From: Notamacropus eugenii
Lineage: Eukaryota > Chordata > Mammalia > Diprotodontia > Macropodidae
Length of the DNA stretch: 64,000 nucleotides
Assembly: GCF_028372415.1 (NCBI RefSeq)
Contig: NW_027325156.1
Coordinates: 81,001-145,000, forward strand
Reading direction: 5' to 3'
In this document: positions 21,975 to 32,472 of the stretch, one piece after another
Layout: every line of letters starts with the position of its first letter
How positions within the stretch are numbered: position 1 is the stretch's first letter
Translations under genes and position numbers: made by a program
Notes under the pieces: model-generated
Seen by the model: only the letters and a program-made list of their open reading frames with translations
Told to the model about the DNA's origin: nothing
Database searches by the model: none

Positions 21975-22765
21975 TCAGAACAGTCAAGTCTTTCACAATG
22001 GATCATCATTACAATGTTGCTGCTACTGTGTACAAAGTTCTCATGGGTCTGCTCACTTCACCCTGCATCAGATCATACAAGTCTTCCTGGATTTTTCTGA
22101 AATCATCCTGCTTATCATTTCTTATACAGCACCACAGTACGCCATCACCATCATATACCATAACTTTTTCAGCCACTCCTCAAATGATGAGAATCCCCTC
22201 AATTTCCAATTCTTTGCAATCCCCAAAAGAACTGCTACAAATATTTCTGTACAAAAAGTTTTTTTTTCCCTCTCTCTAACCCTAAATTTCTTTGAGATAC
22301 AGCAGAGGGTTATGGTTAGGGTTAGTGCCAAATCGGTTGGATCAGTTTACAACTCCACCAACAACGCATTAGTGCGCCAATTTTCCCTTATCCCCTCCAG
22401 CATTTATCACTTCTCAAAGGTGTGAGGTGGTACCTCAGAGTTGCTTTAATTTGTATTTCTCTAATCGATGTCATTTAAAGCATTTTTTTCATATGGTTAT
22501 TAATAGCTGTGACATCTTCTTGAAAACTGCCTGTATGTATCCCTTGATCACTGGGGAATGGCTCTTATTTTTACAAATTTGGCTCAGTTCCTTATATATT
22601 TGAGAAATGAGACCTTTATTAGCAAAATTTTCTGTATAAAAAAGAGTTTTCTCTAGTTTTTTTGCTTTCATTCTAATTCTGGATGCATTGGCTTTGTGCA
22701 CACAGTATTCTTCATAGACAAATGTCAGGTTTGTTTTAATCCTTGCTCTGTTCAATTGTGAAAGT
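21975..22765 (-). mobile_element. L1 LINE fragment with an internal telomere-like replacement
   Basis: Antisense ORF2 C-terminus: CAAAGTTCTCATGGGTCTGC, CACTTCACCCTGCATCAG, AACTCCACCAACAACG, and on the - strand FANKGLISQIYKELSQICKN. Compared with the copy at 8.1-8.3 kb, about 60-120 bases are missing and replaced at 22270-22330 by sequence with AACCCTAA and TTAGGGTTAG motifs. Confidence 0.8.
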
Positions 22766-22824
22766 CACCACAGTCTGAAAGGGGGTCTCCCCACCTCCAT
22801 AAGGAACAGGAATCTCCCACTTAC

Positions 22825-22901
22825 CTGTTGGGCCCTGGCCATCAGCACAGGGGCCATTCCTTCATTTCCAAAGGTCACTCCTCTTGAGGAAGAACAGAGA
22901 G
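22825..22901 (-). pseudogene. Start-codon exon of the KRAB zinc-finger gene
   Basis: This 77-bp exon follows a strong pyrimidine tract and CCCAG (22902-22909) and precedes GTAAGT. ATG is at 22857-22855 (reading downwards). It encodes MAPVLMARAQQ and ends in phase 0, joining in frame to EPVTF of the KRAB-A exon 6.7 kb away. An 11-residue leader of the MAPVL type ahead of KRAB is usual for marsupial KRAB-ZNF genes. The exon itself is undamaged. Confidence 0.8.
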
Positions 22902-23282
22902 CTGGGAAGGAAGAACAGGGAAGGAAAAGCAAACCATGAGAGGTGCTAATCTTACCTGTGATGCTGAAAACAACCCAAGGAGCCACAGAGGGATTATTTT
23001 GGCAGATGGGACACAGCAGAGACCTATAGCCCTGAAAATCCAATAATGTGAATTTTAAAGCTCCAGAAGGGTTTGATCCTGGGAGGAGGTAAGCACAGGA
23101 GCCTAAGTGATGCAGACTGAGACCAGACAGACCTAAAAGCTCATCCAAAGGCAAAGCAAGTGTTGGAGCCTGATCGGAAACAAAGTTGCAATTCGGGAAC
23201 CCAAGACGCAGAGTAAACCAAAGGGGAGCCGGCCAGGATCAGAAACCGCTGCCCAGCTGCAGATTCTCCAGAGGCTGGGAGA

Positions 23283-23289
23283 GCTCACC
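23283..23289 (-). other. Candidate splice donor of the 5'UTR exon
   Basis: On the - strand, GCAAG is followed by GTGAGC. It is placed between the CpG promoter and the start-codon exon, where a KRAB-ZNF gene normally has a short non-coding exon 1. The 5' end of that exon is not determined. The 209-aa frame through here is GC-rich shadow. Confidence 0.4.
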
Positions 23290-23299
23290 TTGCACAGAT

Positions 23300-24780
23300 G
23301 GCCAGCCTCAAGGGCAGGGGATGGCTTTTCCTTAAGGTCTACACGAACACCTGGGAGAAACGAGGGGAGAGAAGGCGGCGAGCCCAGCCCAAGCAAGGCA
23401 GACAGACCAAAGAGACCGGGCCTGTGGGACAGCAAGACCCTGGGACAACGTCCAAGGACAGACGCGGAAGGAAAAGGGGTCCGGACCTCGAGCCACGAGA
23501 GGCAGAGGGTGAAGTCCCCTCCGAAGGGTCTCGGCCCCCCAAAAGCGGACAGGCTGCTCCAGGGGTCAAACCGAGGCTTGCACGCCGGAGACCTCCCTCT
23601 ACGAAGCGGAGCCCCAGGAGGGACGCGCGGACCTTGGGGAGCCCACGGATGGGGGGAGGGGCACCAAGCTTTAAAGGGGTGGGGGAAGATTCCCAGCCCT
23701 TTGGGGGAGGGGGCGTCCCAGGGTGGGAAGGGGCCTCCTGGACGCCGGCCAAGGGAGCACACACGATGTCAACATGAGAAAGCAGGGACAAGGGTGGGGG
23801 TGCGGGTGGGGGTGGGGGTCTACATGGGCTCAGCTGATTGGCTACAAAGGTTCTAAATGGGGGGGGCGCAGAACATTACTGGCATCGCAGGCAACCTCCC
23901 CGCCCCTCCCCGGGGGGTTCGAAGGGAAGACCCTCGGCCGCTAATTACCCCCTTAATTAAAGGGGGTGGGGGGTCGCAAAGTAGAGCACGCCAGGCTCGG
24001 GGCAGGGTCGCTGGTTCCAGAAGCGCCTCCTTCCCGGGGCTGCTGGAGCCAGGCCGAACCAGACGCGGGGAGGGGGGAGGGGCGGGAAAACTCGGCTAGG
24101 AGGAAGCTGAAGTCACGTGACAATAGCCGAGGCATCAGGCTCGGTTTCCATGACAGCCCAGGGAGGGGCGGATGTGGCTGCTTGGTGCGCAGTGCTTTCT
24201 GGGAAACGTAGTTTGTTGGCTTGGGTGGGCTGTGCGCATGCGCCTGGCTCTTTTTGGTGCCTACTGGAGCCCATCTCTTCTCACTCTCCCTCCCTTAGCC
24301 GTGCAGGCCTGGGAGGGAGGCTCTGTCAGGGAATGGAGGCGGGAGACAGTGTCCCCCTCAAAGAACCAACCCCTACAGCGGGCCATAGGAGGCGTGGGAA
24401 GGGCTTTGAACGCGGAGCACAGAGCACAGGGAGGAGGCCCTGGAGTAGGGGAAATCGTGTGATGACGTCACTGCATTGTGACCGCAGGTGGGGGAGGGGG
24501 AGGGTTAGACCAGGAAACCGCCCTCCCCCCCCCTTCCAAACTGGGAGGTGGAGAGGGAGGGGCGTCCAGAGGCTGGGGGGGGGGGGGGGGGTCGGCTCCA
24601 AGGGCCAGCCCAGAGCCGAAGGACAGCCTCCGCGCTCAGCCGCTCTCTGGTCAGCTCCGCGCCCCGCGCTGTGTGCCCGGCACGTGTTGATGAGCCGGGC
24701 TTAGGCGAAGGAGAGAGTGAGCTTGGGCAGCGCGTGGTCTAAGACCCCGTGCTGGGGCTGGGGGGGCTGGGAAGGAAGAG
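23300..24780. promoter_or_regulatory. CpG island, likely bidirectional housekeeping-type promoter
   Basis: GC-rich and CpG-dense, unlike the rest of the window. Within ~360 bases it contains an E-box palindrome GTCACGTGAC (24112-24121), a ZNF143-like site on the - strand (ACTACGTTTCCCAGAAAGCA, within 24191-24212), an NRF1 site TGCGCATGCGC (24233-24243) and a full CRE TGACGTCA (24463-24470). This set is typical of TATA-less promoters. It is placed correctly to serve the KRAB-ZNF locus on the - strand. A + strand transcript is possible but I see no exon for it. Confidence 0.7.
24577..24592. repeat. Poly(G) tract
   Basis: An uninterrupted G run in the CpG island, with a second run at about 24869-24882. 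Both may be length-variable. Confidence 0.85.
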
Positions 24781-25600
24781 AACCCGCTGGTGGTGTAGAC
24801 ACGCTTCCCCAGTGTGTGTGTGTGGGGGGGGGTTTGCCGTTGTCACAGTGGTGAGGAGAGGTCTTCGGTGGGGGGGGGGGGGTCCGTGCCTCCCTCCTCT
24901 GGACTCTGACCCCCCTTCCTGGAGGACGGGTTGGGGGAGAGGGGGCCAAGCCCGGCCTTGGCTGGCATCCTCCTCCCCAGGGGGCAGTCGGGTGCTAGAG
25001 GCCTTTGGGTAGGGGTATGTGGGGACCGGCCAGATTTGGAGGAGAGTGGGCGTGGAGGCAGCTGCTGGGGGCAGCCCATGGGTGGGTGGCATGGGGCACC
25101 ATGTGGGTGGGTGGCATAGGGCACCCTGTGGGTGGGCGGCGGGGGGCAGCCACAGGGCAGCAGTGGAGAGAGAGAAGGGTAGTGGGCTTGCAGGACGCTG
25201 ACGTTTTTGTAGACAGCAGGAAATGAGCCTGGAGAGACTGAAAATAAGTGGTGGGGGGGCAGAGAGGGCACTCTGCTGAGGCCATGGCCACCTCATCTCG
25301 GGCAAGGAAGAGGGGCAGGAGGCACCGAGAGATGCAAGGTGATGGAGAGGGGAGATGAAGGAGCTCATAGTGAATGACCATCTTTCTTTAAAAATTTTTT
25401 TAGCATTCATTAAAGTGAATCTTAGACATGCTGATTAGCAGTCACCCAGCATCCCCCACTGCCCTCCACTATGATGTTTGCCATCGGTAGGACTTCTTAG
25501 GTTTCACAAATTGTTTCTTATTAATTTCTGTGGAAACAAAATGTGATCATCCTTGACAATCTGTGCAGATAAAAGATTAAGAAAGGGTGGTCCTGACTGT
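24781..25600. other. GC-rich flank without recognised gene
   Basis: G-rich on the + strand, with a short tandem similarity at 25070-25150 (GGGTGGCATGGGGCACC and variants of a ~30-base unit, about three copies). Its - strand frame of 223 codons is rich in Pro, Ser and His and lacks a domain. I treat it as non-coding. Confidence 0.45.
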
Positions 25601-25611
25601 CAGAAGTTGGT

Positions 25612-25770
25612 CAATAAGTATTTATTCAGCTTTACTAGGTGCCAGGCACTGTGTTAAACACTGAAGACAGAAATGCAGAGAAGGAAGGGGGTCCCTGCTC
25701 TCTAATGGGGGAGGCTGAAAAGTGGGGGTGGGGTGGGAAGAAGGCACCCTGCATGGAGGAACTCAGGGTG
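25612..25770 (-). mobile_element. L2 LINE 3' end
   Basis: Antisense L2: AAGTATTTATTCAGCTTTAC, AGGTGCCAGGCACTGTG, TCTCTAATGGGGGAGGCTG. Confidence 0.65.
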
Positions 25771-25794
25771 CGAGGGTCCAAAACCAGTCAGCCT

Positions 25795-27355
25795 GCCCAT
25801 CAGCAACTGATATTTTTCTAATTATTTAGATCTGACTTTATTTGTGTGAAAAGTGTTTTGTGTAGTCCCTGGGTTTGTTTTGGCAGGTAGACTCCCAGAT
25901 ATTGTATAGTGTCTACAGTACCTTTAAATGGGATTTCTCTTTCTGTCTCTTGCTGTTGGGCTTTGTTAGTAACGTATAGAAATACAGATGATTTATGTGG
26001 GTTTATTTTGTATCCTACAACTTTTCTAAAGTTATAATTTCAAGTAGTTTTTTGTTGGAGGTGTAAGCTCAGTTCCATGTGGACAGTCTCGGGCGGGTAA
26101 AGGTGCGAGCTTCTAAACCTTAGAGTTCTCATGAGGCCCCCCAGGAAACAGCAGGGAATTGAGGAGTGAGATCTCGTGCATTTCTGCCTCTTCCCGTGAG
26201 AAACGTGATGGGAGAGAGCATCCCCGCCCTCGAGACTGGCCCGGATCTGGGCACACCTATTGTTATCTAACAGGCACGGTATTCAGGTGCAAACTATGCG
26301 GCCGGAGAGCTTAAGTAGGGTCAGGAAAGCCTGAAGGCGCTCTTAGCGCTGAGGGGCCCTTACAGGACAGAAGGCCCCTCTTCTTTCCTCTCTTCGCTCT
26401 TCCCTCCCCCCTCTCTCCCCACTTCCACTTCTGCTTTCATTCTCTTACTGTAAGATCTTTGCCTCCTTGGGAGATTTCTCTCTCTCTCCTAAGGAAGAGT
26501 TCCCCCTGCACATGTAACCAGGACCCTGAATAAAGCCTAACCCTTGTTCGACTCCGGAAAGTCTCTTCTCTCATACGTTTATCTGGTTTGGCCAGCCGAA
26601 GACCTGCGATAGGTAAGGTAAGACTCGGGTAGCCCTCAGGCCTCTAGGCCTGGCAGTTTTTTACTTGATTCTCTAGGATTCTCTAAGTATATCATCATGT
26701 CATCTGCAGAGAGCGCATTTAGGGTTAGTTTCTTCTCTGCCTATTCTAATTCTTTCAATTTCTTTTTGTCCTCTTATTGTTAAATCTAACAGTTCTAGCA
26801 CCAGACTGAAGAACAGTGGTGATAATGGACATCCTTGTTTCACCCCAGATCTTACTGGAAAGGCAGCTAGCTTGTCCCCATTACATGTAATTTTGTAATA
26901 CACGATGATTTTAGGTAGGTGTTACTTGTTATTTTTTAGGAAGGGTTCATTTATTCCTATGCTCTCCAGTGTTTTCAATAGGAATGGCTGTTGTATTGTG
27001 TCAAAAGCTTTGCATCTATTCAAATTATCATATGGTTTCTGTTAGTCTTGTTGTTGATATGATCATATATGCTGATAGTTTCCCCAATATTGTACCAGCT
27101 CTGCATTCCTGTTATGAGTCCTACCTGATCAAAATGTATTATTCACATGATAAATTGCTGTAATCTTTTTATTAATATCTTATTTAAAATTTTCTCATCT
27201 GTATTCATTAGGGAAATTGGTCTATTATTTTCTTTCTCTGTTTTGGTTCTTCCTGGTTTAGATATCATTTCTCTTGTAATAAACCAATATTGTGATTGCC
27301 TGCTGATACCCCAGACTAAGGATGCCTGGTCCTGATTTATTGTACCTTTGACATG
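25795..27355 (-). mobile_element. L1 LINE ORF2 fragment, interrupted by a solo LTR
   Basis: Antisense L1 reverse-transcriptase region. On the - strand: [46 protein letters not shown]. The LTR at 26053-26655 splits it; the flanks (TTTCAAGTAGTTTTTT and TTTTTTACTTGATTCTCTAG) join to match the intact L1 at 59.9 kb. Stops break the frame. Confidence 0.85.
26053..26655 (+). mobile_element. Solo LTR of an endogenous retrovirus, class II-like (LTR B)
   Basis: A 603-bp element from TGTTGGAGG to GCCTGGCA (TG...CA). It is flanked by a perfect 6-bp direct repeat, GTTTTT, at 26047-26052 and 26656-26661. The AATAAA signal at 26529-26534 sets transcription on the + strand, opposite to the L1 that holds it. 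A long pyrimidine-rich stretch precedes the signal (26380-26420). No viral genes are present. It shares its ends and GATAGGTAAG near the 3' end with LTR A but differs in length and internal sequence, so it is a related subfamily. Confidence 0.85.
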
Positions 27356-27394
27356 CATAGCTTACTAAACCAGCAGGCTTTGTTTCCTCAGTCA

Positions 27395-27605
27395 TTTTAA
27401 TCTCTCCTGCTCCACATTTGATCCTCACAACAATCCATGAAGGCAGGTGCCGTTAGTATTCCCATTTTGAAGTTGAGAAAATGGAAGCAGACAAAAGTTA
27501 ACTAACTTGCCCTGGGTCTCACAGCTAACAAGTGTCTCTGGTCACATTTGAACTGGGGTCTTCCCAACTCCAGGCTCAGTGTTCTGTATACTGGGCCACT
27601 GTAAT
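27395..27605 (-). repeat. MIR/CORE-type SINE
   Basis: Antisense: GATCCTCACAACAATCCATG, CCCTGGGTCTCACAGCTAAC, TTTGAACTGGGGTCTTCC, ACTCCAGGCTCAGTGTTCTG. Confidence 0.75.
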
Positions 27606-27635
27606 GGTAATGTAAATGAGAAAATCTTAATTTAG

Positions 27636-27653
27636 AGTTAGGGTTAGGGTTAG
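27636..27653 (+). repeat. Short interstitial telomere-like repeat
   Basis: AGTTAGGGTTAGGGTTAG, i.e. about 2.8 copies of TTAGGG. It is too short to be more than suggestive. Confidence 0.6.
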
Positions 27654-27654
27654 C

Positions 27655-27985
27655 CTAAGTTACACATGGTGGGAGGAGCTTGTTGAATGGGTGGACCAGG
27701 AAGGGTGGAGCAGAGCTGGGAGGAAATTGGTCAGACTAGTCAGAGCTGGGAAGGGCACAGGCAGGTAGGCAAAGCTTAGGCTCCTGAGTGTGTGTTTGTG
27801 GGAACGTTCCAGCAGGGGGCAGAGAGGCTTGGGAATGACTTTGCCCCCTGCAGTGATAAACTGTATTGACTTCTTGGTCACTATGACTGAGTTTGTTTTC
27901 TCATTCTGGGATTTGACTTTTTGGTATCTAAATAAGTTTTCTTCTGCCTTCTATATAGAAAGTCTGTTATACTTTGCAATTGAGA
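27655..27985 (+). mobile_element. Possible LTR remnant
   Basis: The pattern resembles an LTR R/U5 region (a G-rich body, CTGACTGA-like stretch, then CTAAATAAGTTTTCTTCTGCC). No clear ends or target duplication. The 91-aa frame here has no domain. Confidence 0.25.
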
Positions 27986-28149
27986 ACTATGGCAACATAT
28001 TCATAGTCACCGCCAGTGCTACGTGCCTTGGCGATACAGCCACCCAACTTCATCATTGCCATTGACCTCTAAGTCATTCACTATAAATACTTGTTCCTAT
28101 GTGCAAATCTATCGAGTAATCAGTTGTATGGTGTTCCATTTGACAAGTA

Positions 28150-28680
28150 AGTTAAGCTGAAAGACAATGGTCTAAGCATGATCACTTTATTAGTTAGACT
28201 AGCAATAACCAATAAATTGTGTCAATGTCTTCTCTCGGTGACCAAGGGAGAACTCACCAGCCACAATAGGGTTTTGGGGAATACAGAGTTGGGTAAATGG
28301 GGAAACTAATATAATTGTTACAGTGTAGACAGCATTGGGGTAGGGACAATTGGGCTGATGTGGGAGCCTAGTGATCATTAAGGAGCATTAATTATTCTGT
28401 GGGACCCAGTAGCGCCTTGCACGTCTTGGTAGCAGACCTGAGTTAGCAGACTCCCTGGCACCTAGAAGGGTTTGTTGGGGACATAGGAATTTTACAAGGA
28501 AGGACACAATCTTTTGGGGATTCTAACAAGTGAACTTATAACTAACTCAGAGGAAAAGCTGACTCAGATGGAAGAACGTGGACTGAGCAATTATACAAAA
28601 TGGAGCATCAGTGCAGGACAGGGTTAATTTAGAATCGCCTCAATTGTAGAAGCATGCAGAGGGATCTAAATTTTCTCAGT
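28150..28680 (-). mobile_element. Possible antisense LTR remnant
   Basis: On the - strand it contains CTAATAAAGTGATCATGCTT, a poly(A)-signal context, and a body that ends near ATGCTTCTAC. Part of it (AAGCATGATCA...ATTAGT) recurs at 51415-51440. Boundaries are not defined. Confidence 0.3.
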
Positions 28681-29845
28681 GGCCAAAAATCTATAGTTCT
28701 TACTTATTTTTATATCATGGATCTCTGTGGCAGTCTGGTTGAGCCTCAGGACCCTCACTCAAAATGATGTTTTTAAATACATAAAATAAACAGCATCATC
28801 CTGGAAACCAATTGTGTAGAAATACAGTCATACAAATATTTCTACAAAAGGTTCCTGGATGCCAGGTAAAGATCTCCTGACTTAGGGCGTCTAAATGAAC
28901 GTCAGATGGTCCTGATGCTGTCAGCGTCCTTAGGAGTCTTTCTTCTCTTCTAAGCCTTGGCATCTGTCATGTCTCTTTCTGTTTTCCTTACGGTCAGACA
29001 TTCATCACAGTCTACAAAGCACTACTGCTTATTGCGTTGCACAGTTCTACAAGGAGGCTGACCCTAATACAAGTTTATTCTTTTTCCTTTGTCACGTTCC
29101 TCTACTTTGTGTAAGTCCAGATCAGAGAAACATTTTCATGAAGAGCATGCATTCTATCATGACATCATATCATTTGTAATTAAACTAGGCTGTATTTCTT
29201 TAGAAAGATAGAATACTTCCCAAATCCGCCAATGGAGGGGAATTTTGACACCTAATAAATTGTTACATCTTATTATTGTAGGTCTCACATCCCACTTTAA
29301 AGTTCAGGGTCTATGACTAAGCAAACAAAATGTTAAACATTTTAAACAAGTTAAAATCTAACATTGCATCTCTCAGGAACTTTTTCTTTATCATGGAGAA
29401 GTGTTTCTTTTTGATTCATGGGTTATGCTATTTTAATAACACAGGACAATAGGAGATACCATCATATTCCCGTAATAAGCTACCAGATTTTCAGTTCATA
29501 TTCTAGTAGCCCAATTTGTGTTCTAATTTGTATTTGATACATTTTTTTCTCATTACATTCCAGTACATTCAGTTCAAGCTCTCAATAGTAGATAGAATCC
29601 AATGAGTAAGTATCTAGATTTTTGTCTTCACTTCCTCTGAAAACCAGATCTATCATGGTTTCCATGAATGGGGCTTGATGTAAGAGAGAGTTGGGGGGAT
29701 TGAGGAGAAAAGGAAAACCAGCTCAGCAGAACATAAGAGACTTGGTATAGAGAGGAAGACAGAGAGATTGCTCAGGGACAAATCACCAAATTACTTAGGA
29801 TCCAGACTGCAAGCAGCCTCTTCACACATCCTTGCACATGCACTC
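28681..29845. other. No gene recognised
   Basis: AT-rich intergenic sequence without a clear element. Confidence 0.35.
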
Positions 29846-29849
29846 TTTG

Positions 29850-30520
29850 GAGATACGTGGGGTCGTTTCCATACCATTGCCATAAAGTATCACAATAAAC
29901 CTAGTCATGTGACGTTTTTGTTTCCCAGTTTTTATAAAAGTTATGTTTATATTATATTACTGTCAAGTGTGCAATAGTATTTTGTCTAAAAACCAATAGA
30001 CACACCTCAAAATTACTTTATTACTAAAAAATGCTAACTATCATCTGTATCTTCAGGGAGTTGTAATCTTTTTGCAGGGTCTTGCCATGATGTTGATGGC
30101 TGCTGGCTGATCAGGGTGGTGATTCCTGAAGTTTGGGGTGGCTGTAACAGTTTATTAGAAGAAGGCTTCACCAATAACTGGTCAGTGGAACAGACAGAAC
30201 ATGCATACATCTATCACTTAAGGTTGCCATCTTCTATGGGCATGGTTCATGGCACCCAAAAACAGTTACAAAAGCAACATCAAAGATCACTGGTCACAGA
30301 TCACTTTAGCAGATGTGATAATAATGAAAAGGTTTGAAATATTGTGAGAATTACCAACATGTGACACAGAGACATGATTTGAGCACGTGCTATTGGAAAA
30401 ATGGCACTGGTAGACTTGCTCAATGCCGGTTCACCAATAACTTTGCATTTGTACAAATTCAAGATCTTCAAAGCACAAGATAGCCAAGTGCAATGAGATG
30501 AGGTAAATCTTGGTTATGCT
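29850..30520 (-). mobile_element. Tigger1-like DNA transposon, internally deleted
   Basis: Several blocks match the mammalian Tigger1 (Tc1/mariner superfamily) consensus as I remember it, in the same order: GGAGATACGTGGGGTCGTTT, CACAATAAACCTAGTCATGT, ATAAAAGTTATGTTTATATT, CAATAGTATTTTGTCTAAAA, GATGTTGATGGCTGCTGGCT, CATCAAAGATCACTGGTCAC, GAAAAGGTTTGAAATATTGT, GCTATTGGAAAAATGGCACT. The central transposase part is missing, so it is a non-autonomous remnant. Neither terminal inverted repeat is intact. The strand is uncertain. Confidence 0.7.
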
Positions 30521-30725
30521 GTCAGTCAGGGGGCCAAACAATCTGAAATCAGACTGCAGATTGACTTAGAAAACTCCAAATCAACATTATCTAGGTTGTA
30601 TCATTTTATTTACTTTGTTAAACATTTCCAAGTTACATCTTAGTTGAGCTGGGCTGGGCATTGGGTACCTCTGTTCTAATTGACCAATAGGTGGCCTCTC
30701 CATCAATATGGAAATTATTTTTCAA
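30521..30725. repeat. Unnamed dispersed repeat, probable
   Basis: GGGGCCAAACAATCTGAAAT then GACTGCAGATTGACTTAGAA and TTATTTACTTTGTTAAACAT resemble a repeat I associate with marsupial genomes but cannot name. Confidence 0.3.
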
Positions 30726-32330
30726 GTTATAATCTTGATGCAATGTTTAAATTGATCTGATTTTAAAATCTCAAACTTTCCAAACACATTGTAGAAACTC
30801 AAAGATTTCAGAGTAAACATAATGGCCTTTGTGATTCCCACTCCTTCCCAGCTGACAGTTTCTCTAGCACTCAGCTTATACAAGGAAGCCACATTCTCAA
30901 AATTTAATGTGATTCCATAGCTTGAGGAGCTCTGGCCTTCCAGAGTTGGATCCTACGTATGGAGGGCTTCTTAACTGTACCAAGGTTCTTAATTCTCCTC
31001 TCCTCTTGTTCTGAAGGAACATTAAGGCTACATGTACTCTGATTTCAAAATTATACAGTGGCGTTTCTTTTTTGTTGTTCATTAATAGAATTTAAATCAA
31101 TCTATGGCAAATCATATTCAGCTTTACATTCTTGTAGGGGGAAAAACCAAGCCTTTTCATAGCTTCCATTTTCATGCACATTTGAAACATCATGCTAGAT
31201 ACATCCTTAAGGGACAAAATACCATGAAATGCTTTTGTGGCAATAAACTATGCCTTGTTCACAATCAGGAAAAGTTAACTCAATGGAAAGAAACAAAGTA
31301 TTGCCCTGGCAAAACCTGTGTGAGGAAGGGGGACTAATCAACCTGTCCACAAAATTTTTTCTAAGCAGCAAGATAATCAAAGTTGACAACTTTTTATTTT
31401 AAGAATCTTTTCACACAATTAAAAGCAATCCACAAGTCTAGTTTCCAAAAGCAAAACAAAAAACCTTTTCTCATTCTCAAAAAGCATAATATAGGAACAC
31501 ATATCTATAACCTAGAAGATGATTAGAGAAACTTCCACTGTCTATATTTTTGCCTCTGTGACAGCCATGTCAACAAATATTAGTCATAACAAACAATGAC
31601 TTCAAATTTCCAATTATTTCAGTAATTCCAGTTATTCCCAAATAATTCCAAAATATTCCAATTGTTTTCAATAAAATAATTAATGGTAAAATTATTCAGA
31701 AGTTCCACATATATAATACCAATGAATATTGTACACATTATTTAGACCTCATTTCAGCTATTTAATTTTCTCACATTTATTTTCTACTTTTCACTGAGTG
31801 GGTTTTATTATATGTAACATTTCTTACTCCCTTTTTAAAATCTTATTTTTTGAGGCAATCATATCTCAGAAGAAAAGGGAAGACAGAATTTGCTCTTCAT
31901 TCTGAATTTTTCCATTTCTCATTCGTTTCACCCAAAGGGATCAAATTTAGAACAGGAAGAAGTTAAGTGTCACCCTAAGAAAGGATCAAACCCTCGACAT
32001 TTCAAAGACTTTGAACACCTTTCTACCTAAAGCACAAAACAGACAGAAGCCCTTTTGCCCCTTCCAATGCTACATCCTCACAAGAAAGTCACAGACAAGG
32101 AAAACATTTTTTAAAAATGTATATGAGTTGCTCAGGACCAGATAAGATAGATTTTTGCTTAGATAAGACTTGTATATAAATGAGAACACTTAAAACAGCA
32201 CCCTATCCCAGCTTCCCACACACACTCACAAATTCAACAAGATGAAAGAAATAATTCCTGACCTTTACAAACAAGCTCACCCATCCAACAAAAGTAAATG
32301 TAGAATTAATTATAGGTAGTAGGCTATCAG
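30726..32330. other. No gene recognised
   Basis: AT-rich intergenic DNA. Short frames on both strands (60-77 codons) have no domain. A run near 31610-31680 repeats AATTCCA/ATTCCA. Confidence 0.35.
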
Positions 32331-32334
32331 TTTG

Positions 32335-32472
32335 GGGTAGCTAGGTGGCACAGTGGATAGAGTACCAGTCTCGCAGTCAGGAGGACCTGAGGTGAAATCC
32401 AGCTTCAGACACTTGACACTAGCTGTGTGACCCTGGGCAAGTCACTTAATGCCGATTGTCTCAGGGGAAAAA
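32335..32472 (+). repeat. Marsupial tRNA-type SINE, well preserved
   Basis: Sense copy with GGTAGCTAGGTGGCACAGTG (A-box region), ATAGAGTACCAG, CAGTCAGGAGGACCTGAGG, the B-box region GTGAAATCCAGC, and CTGTGTGACCCTGGGCAAGT. It ends in CTCAGGGGAAAAA. It is a short subfamily without the longer 3' domain, and it is among the least diverged SINEs here. Confidence 0.85.

Noticed and set aside
21886..22425. 179-codon + strand frame
   Set aside because: It is the antisense of an L1 ORF2 C-terminus.
23133..23762. 209-codon - strand frame in the CpG island (and 188/159-codon + strand frames over it)
   Set aside because: GC-rich DNA keeps several frames open at once on both strands. There is no domain, and the composition (Pro, Gly, Arg, Ser) follows base composition.
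24117..24704. 195-codon + strand frame across the promoter motifs
   Set aside because: It covers the NRF1/ZNF143/CRE cluster and a poly(G) tract. It is non-coding promoter DNA.
25070..25150. Short GGGTGGCAT...CACC tandem block as a functional element
   Set aside because: Only about three imperfect copies in G-rich DNA. It is best seen as local slippage.
24739..25410. 223-codon - strand frame and overlapping 142- and 128-codon frames
   Set aside because: Three overlapping frames are open in the same G-rich stretch. They are low complexity and have no splice or domain support.
32335..32472. Possible tRNA gene
   Set aside because: Box A and B-like motifs are present, but the sequence is a tRNA-derived SINE: a decayed B box, a long non-tRNA body and an A-rich end.
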